From JBLHGN01 sp047616325 (GTDB taxonomy: Bacteria > Pseudomonadota > Gammaproteobacteria > Pseudomonadales > Cellvibrionaceae): DNA of 7,387 nt. The position numbers were made by a program, and so were the translations under genes. Below are positions 4,347 through 7,387 of the stretch, in pieces. Location: assembly GCA_047616325.1 (NCBI GenBank), contig JBLHGN010000183.1:1-7387 (forward strand), in the 5' to 3' direction. The notes under the pieces were generated by a model. It was not told the DNA's origin. It worked only from the letters and a program-made list of their open reading frames with translations, and did not search any database. How positions within the stretch are numbered: position 1 is the stretch's first letter; each line of letters starts with the position of its first letter.

Positions 4347-6713
4347 TTAAATGGTTGGTGTTGGCACAGCGTTTGTAGCCAATGGCGTTGCGACGGCGAG
4401 TGTTTCGGAGCTATCGCTGGATGTCGATGGCGCTGGGTACTCTGCTTTGTCGAGTGCCATTAGAAGCGGTGGCAACAGTAAAAAGTCAATCACTAGTGCA
4501 GCGGCTATGGTGATGGCCGTGACCAAGCCCATGTCGGCATTCATTTTAAAGTTCGATAGGGTGAGCACCAAAAAACCCGTAATTAATACTAGTGTGGTAA
4601 TCACCAATGCATTGCCAACGTTGGCAAAGGCGTAGTGGGTGGCCTCTATAGCATTCAAGCCTTTTTCGCGTCTAGCGCGTAGATATTTGCTAAGAAAATG
4701 CACCGAATCGTCCACCACTATACCGAGAGTCATCCCAATAACTATTGATACCGACATGCCTACTTGGCCATCGATAAGCCCCCATATACCAAAGGCAATA
4801 CCGGCGGGCAGTAGGTTGGGTATTAAACTAATCAAACCCATTTTAACCGACCCCAGGGCCCACATAAGAATAAGGGAAATAAGGAACAAAGCCAAAACAG
4901 CACCAATTACCAAACTTTTTGCATTGCGCACACCAACATGCGCAAACATTAAATTGGGGCTGCTGGCAATTATGTCAATATTGGGAATGTTTTTCGACAG
5001 CCAGGTATTAATGGCTATTTCCATATTCAAAATTTCTTGCGAACTTAAGTTAATGGTGCTTAGTGTAATTCGCGTGGATGATTTGCCAATATCGATCTGG
5101 TTGTTGAGGTCTAAGCCATAGGGGAGGGACATTTCATATAGCAGTGTATATTGCGCTGCGAGTTCTTGACTGTCGGGCATTTTTAACCAGGTGGGATCAT
5201 CGCCGTGCATATTTTTATTTAGCTGCTTCATGGTCTCGCTAAAGGAGAACACATGGCTCGTTGCCGGGTAGGTATACAAGTGCGCAACAAATTTTTCCAA
5301 TTGTGAAAGATATACGGGGTCGGCGATGCCACCTTCCTCGTTGGAGTTAAACGAAAATTCAATGGTGTAGGGGCCCACCAGATTGTCTGCGGCGTATTCG
5401 GTATCTTGTCTAAATTGAATACTCTCGTCAAAGTAGTTAACAAACTCGTCGTTAATTTGGTTGAGCGGCACAAATGCGGTGGCGAGAACACTAAGGCCGA
5501 ACATTACAAACAACAGAATGCGGCGCTGTTTTACCACAAAATGGGAAAAACCTGCTAAATAATGGTGTTTTGATTCCGCTTGTTTTATTTTTGTAAACGG
5601 CAAAATCATAACCACAGCCGGAAGGAAAGTTATCGACAATAGGAATGCGGCCAATACGCCGACCGCTACTACATTTCCCATGTGGTTAAGTGGCGGTATT
5701 TCTGAAAAATTCATGCTCAAAAACCCCAGTGCGGTGGTGGCCGAGGTGATAAAGATGGGCATGAAATTAATACGAAGAGCTTCTACCATTGCTGCAGATT
5801 TTTGCAGGCCATGCCGCATCTGAGAAATGTAAGTGCTCAACAAATGCACACAGTCTGCGACCGCCATGGTTAATATTATCGTCGGTGCCGACATCGTCAT
5901 CGGATCTAGCTTAATCTGCATCCACCCAGCCACACCCATGGCACTGGCTGCGGATAGGGCGAACACTACAATAGTGGCAAGTGTTAACGTTACGTTGCGC
6001 AACATTAGCGCTAAAATGATTGTTACCACTAAAAACATAGTAGGTATTAGGGTTGAAGCATCTTTTAGTGAGGCTTCGCCAAAGGCGTTATTCATCATCA
6101 CCATGCCGGTCATGCGCACCTTCAAGTTGGGGTCGCGTTCTTCCAATTGTTGGGCAAGCTTGTGTGCAAAATTGGCTACTATAGGCGCTTCTTGAAGCTC
6201 TAAACCAGGAAGTTGAACAGTGACATTTATCGCCGTAACCGTGCCTTCAGCGTTTATAAGACGTCTTACCAACAAGGGTTCTGCGGTGGCGATGGCTTTA
6301 ATTTTTCTCAGTGCTTCTTGGCTTTGATTGGGGTCTTCGACAAGATTGGCGACGAACAAATCATCTTCAACGGCCGTGGTGTGTTGAAAATTGGTAATAG
6401 AATCAACCCGCGAAGAAAAAGGGGTTTGCCAAGATTGCTCCGTGAGCCACTGTACGCCCGCTAAGGTTTGCGGTGTGAACACTTGGCCATCCTTGGGCGT
6501 AATCAGAAACAATACGTTGTCGGATTTGTTGTAAGTGTTTTGCAGGTTTTCAAAGGCGAGTAGCTCCGGGTTGTCATCGGAGAAAAAATTGCGATAGTCA
6601 TTGCTTATAGCAAGGTTTTGCCCCCCATACGCAGCAGCCAGTACCAGTAGCAGAGACGCTAAGGCTAACTTCCAAGGGTTGTATACAACGTATTCTAAGA
6701 TCTTAAAAATCAC
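4347..6713 (-). CDS. RND-superfamily exporter, MMPL type
   Basis: This encodes 788 residues from a GTG at 6713. The frame continues to an ATG at 6821, but that start would sit inside the -35 box and both operators, while the GTG has GGAG 8 bases upstream and begins Met-Ile-Phe-Lys, typical for the family. The layout is a duplicated RND half. Membrane segment 1 is at about 14-31, followed by a large periplasmic loop with Ser-Asn-Asp-Tyr-Arg-Asn-Phe-Phe. A membrane bundle at about 221-372 contains Ala-Val-Ala-Asp-Cys-Val-His (Asp287). The second half has a segment at 398-414, a loop, and a bundle at about 598-752 with Val-Val-Asp-Asp-Ser-Val-His (Asp668-669). These acidic residues are the expected proton-relay positions. 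A Ser/Thr/Pro/Ala-rich tail follows residue 755. Relatives act in the inner membrane as proton-driven exporters of lipids or hydrophobic compounds. It lies 14 bp before the LolA-like gene. Family assignment is secure; the cargo is unknown. Confidence 0.92.
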   Translation of the reverse strand: MIFKILEYVVYNPWKLALASLLLVLAAAYGGQNLAISNDYRNFFSDDNPELLAFENLQNTYNKSDNVLFLITPKDGQVFTPQTLAGVQWLTEQSWQTPFSSRVDSITNFQHTTAVEDDLFVANLVEDPNQSQEALRKIKAIATAEPLLVRRLINAEGTVTAINVTVQLPGLELQEAPIVANFAHKLAQQLEERDPNLKVRMTGMVMMNNAFGEASLKDASTLIPTMFLVVTIILALMLRNVTLTLATIVVFALSAASAMGVAGWMQIKLDPMTMSAPTIILTMAVADCVHLLSTYISQMRHGLQKSAAMVEALRINFMPIFITSATTALGFLSMNFSEIPPLNHMGNVVAVGVLAAFLLSITFLPAVVMILPFTKIKQAESKHHYLAGFSHFVVKQRRILLFVMFGLSVLATAFVPLNQINDEFVNYFDESIQFRQDTEYAADNLVGPYTIEFSFNSNEEGGIADPVYLSQLEKFVAHLYTYPATSHVFSFSETMKQLNKNMHGDDPTWLKMPDSQELAAQYTLLYEMSLPYGLDLNNQIDIGKSSTRITLSTINLSSQEILNMEIAINTWLSKNIPNIDIIASSPNLMFAHVGVRNAKSLVIGAVLALFLISLILMWALGSVKMGLISLIPNLLPAGIAFGIWGLIDGQVGMSVSIVIGMTLGIVVDDSVHFLSKYLRARREKGLNAIEATHYAFANVGNALVITTLVLITGFLVLTLSNFKMNADMGLVTAITIAAALVIDFLLLPPLLMALDKAEYPAPSTSSDSSETLAVATPLATNAVPTPTI

Positions 6714-6721
6714 TTGGCACG

Positions 6722-6725
6722 CTCC
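6722..6725 (-). promoter_or_regulatory. Ribosome binding site that decides the exporter GTG start
   Basis: GGAG on the minus strand stands 8 bases before the GTG at 6713. No comparable site precedes the upstream in-frame ATG at 6821, which lies in promoter sequence. The leader between the predicted transcription start near 6786 and this site also contains a small hairpin, GGCCC-AAGCA-GGGCC (6754-6740). Confidence 0.7.
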
Positions 6726-6768
6726 GTGGTTTTCAAAAGGGCCCTGCTTGGGCCATGCATAAATAACA

Positions 6769-6787
6769 GACAGACCGGTTGGTCTGG
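6769..6787. promoter_or_regulatory. TetR-type operator 1, over the exporter transcription start
   Basis: GACAGACCGGTTGGTCTGG holds a perfect 6-4-6 palindrome, CAGACC-GGTT-GGTCTG (6771-6786). It covers the predicted +1 region of the exporter promoter. The core AGACC-N4-GGTCT resembles the boxes recognised by NemR- and LmrA-like repressors as I recall them. The likely ligand is the TetR protein of this cluster. Confidence 0.72.
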
Positions 6788-6792
6788 CGTGT

Positions 6793-6821
6793 ATTGAATG
6801 CCATACCAACCGGTCTGTCAA
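6793..6821 (-). promoter_or_regulatory. Sigma70 promoter of the exporter unit
   Basis: On the minus strand a consensus -35 TTGACA (6821-6816) is followed by a 17-bp spacer and the -10 TTCAAT (6798-6793; four of six consensus bases). An A-run upstream of the -35 could act as an UP element. Transcription would begin near 6786 and give a leader of about 73 bases. Operator 2 occupies the -35 edge and spacer and operator 1 the start region, so a bound repressor would block polymerase. Confidence 0.75.
6801..6819. promoter_or_regulatory. TetR-type operator 2, between -35 and -10
   Basis: Read on the minus strand it is GACAGACCGGTTGGTATGG, identical to operator 1 at 18 of 19 positions but in inverted orientation. 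One base breaks the palindrome (GGTAT instead of GGTCT), so it may be the weaker site. Centres of the two operators are 32 bp apart, about three helical turns, which places the bound dimers on the same DNA face. Confidence 0.7.
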
Positions 6822-6839
6822 TAGTTTTTTGGGCGAATA

Positions 6840-7300
6840 TGTGTACTGTGATCAAGGTGTCTGAATTCCTTAAATACTTCCCTAGAGTCGCATCGGGTTT
6901 TTGCAATTACTGTCGCCCTGGAGCAATAGGGGCCTGTAATTGTTTGTTAGCATGCGGGACGGTTTATACGGCGTTGGCTTTTTGTTTTGCTTTGGCATGC
7001 ACTTTGTTTGAGCGCCCCTGTGCAGAGGGTGTTGTGTTTAGGTGCGCAGCTAGGAAATTGCTGTTAATGCATTACGCAAAGCGAGGCGCCAAAGAGCGAC
7101 GTCATCCAAAGCTCCGGCGTCGTCGACAGCGATTTTTTGGGGGAGGGGCAGCGTTACCACAAGATTAATGCTTTCGGTCAATACTCGATTGTTTAGTCTA
7201 GTAGATATGTGAGCGGACACTGCGTATTTATCTTATGCTTGCTGATTTGGCACGTTGCCCATTTCGCCGGGTGCTAGGAATACTGTGCCCCATCAAAAAT
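6840..7300. other. Right flank with no convincing gene
   Basis: The only long frame is on the plus strand. It could start at 6839 and ends at 7168 (109 codons). It is Cys-rich and then strongly basic, has no proper ribosome binding site, and its upstream extension runs through the exporter promoter. It resembles chance translation and is not called. No RNA gene, integron attC site or insertion-sequence end was recognised. A TTTTTTGGGGGAGGGG run lies at 7134-7149, of unknown meaning. Confidence 0.5.
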
Positions 7301-7302
7301 TA

Positions 7303-7334
7303 ATATTAACAGTGTATATATGCACTGTTAATTT
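7303..7334. promoter_or_regulatory. 28-bp near-palindrome overlapping promoter-like elements
   Basis: Perfect 10-bp arms, ATTAACAGTG (7305-7314) and CACTGTTAAT (7323-7332), surround TATATATG, which is itself nearly symmetrical. On the plus strand TTAACA (7306-7311), 17 bp and TAATTT form a weak promoter pointing out of the window. On the minus strand TTAACA (7331-7326), 17 bp and TAATAT form a slightly better one pointing left. The dyad spans -35 to -10 in both cases, the usual place for a repressor site. The regulated gene probably lies beyond the right edge. Confidence 0.45.
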
Positions 7335-7387
7335 CGCAGTGAAATCTATCAGCTCACTATCGCGTTTACGCACTTTTTGTTTTTTTT

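Noticed and set aside
4639..5121. 160-codon plus-strand frame inside the exporter gene
   Set aside because: It is antisense to conserved RND membrane segments and shows the Ile/Pro/Arg-rich composition typical of such shadows.
6714..6821. 36-residue N-terminal extension of the exporter
   Set aside because: The ATG at 6821 lies in the -35 box, so it would not be transcribed from the identified promoter. The GTG at 6713 has a well-placed GGAG.
6940..7010. Possible integron attC or recombination site around the two GCATGC copies
   Set aside because: No paired core sites of the expected form and no foldable inverted repeats of the right spacing are visible.
6779..7168. 129-codon plus-strand frame on the right flank
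   Set aside because: Its first codons run through the exporter promoter and operators. From the internal ATG at 6839 it is an odd mix of Cys-rich and poly-basic sequence without a ribosome binding site or recognisable family.

Overview
The window looks like chromosomal DNA of a Gram-negative bacterium, most likely a marine-type gammaproteobacterium. The grounds are an inner-membrane RND exporter, a periplasmic LolA-like protein and an outer-membrane beta-barrel encoded together, sigma70-type promoter elements, and moderate base composition. The genus cannot be fixed from the sequence alone.

Left part (about 1-1570): remains of a small metal- or thiol-response locus. A two-gene leftward unit encodes a two-helix membrane protein with a Cys-rich tail (526-861) and a small protein with a Glu-Arg-Gln-Cys-Cys motif (148-480). 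Divergent from it is a MerR-family regulator (926-1291) that lacks the first part of its helix-turn-helix. An 18-bp imperfect dyad between the divergent genes is a plausible MerR-type operator. A 43-codon open frame that may be the end of another gene enters from the left edge. Positions 1292-1566 hold no convincing gene but contain a perfect 15-bp palindrome and a weak hairpin.

Central part (1567-6821): a leftward envelope-export cluster, in transcription order RND/MMPL-type exporter (788 aa from a GTG start), LolA-like outer-membrane lipoprotein-sorting protein, a Rho-independent terminator, a TetR-family regulator, and an outer-membrane beta-barrel protein. The exporter promoter is unusually clear: TTGACA, a 17-bp spacer, TTCAAT. 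It carries two nearly identical 19-bp operator sites in inverted orientation, one overlapping the -35 and spacer and the other the start of transcription. The core AGACC-N4-GGTCT has the form bound by NemR/LmrA-like TetR repressors, and the cluster's own TetR protein has a Cys at the position of the redox-sensing Cys of NemR. The simplest model is that this TetR protein represses the exporter, which with its periplasmic and outer-membrane partners moves a lipid-like or hydrophobic compound or a lipoprotein through the envelope. The substrate is unknown.

The beta-barrel gene has an odd 5' end. The open frame begins with about 35 unlikely, Arg-rich residues before the signal peptide. A strongly ribosome-binding-site-like ATG lies one base out of frame at a GGG run, so a one-base indel (natural or a sequencing error) probably separates the true start from the body.

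Right part (6822-7387): no convincing gene. Near the edge lies a 28-bp near-palindrome with 10-bp perfect arms that overlaps promoter-like elements on both strands, probably the control region of a gene beyond the window.
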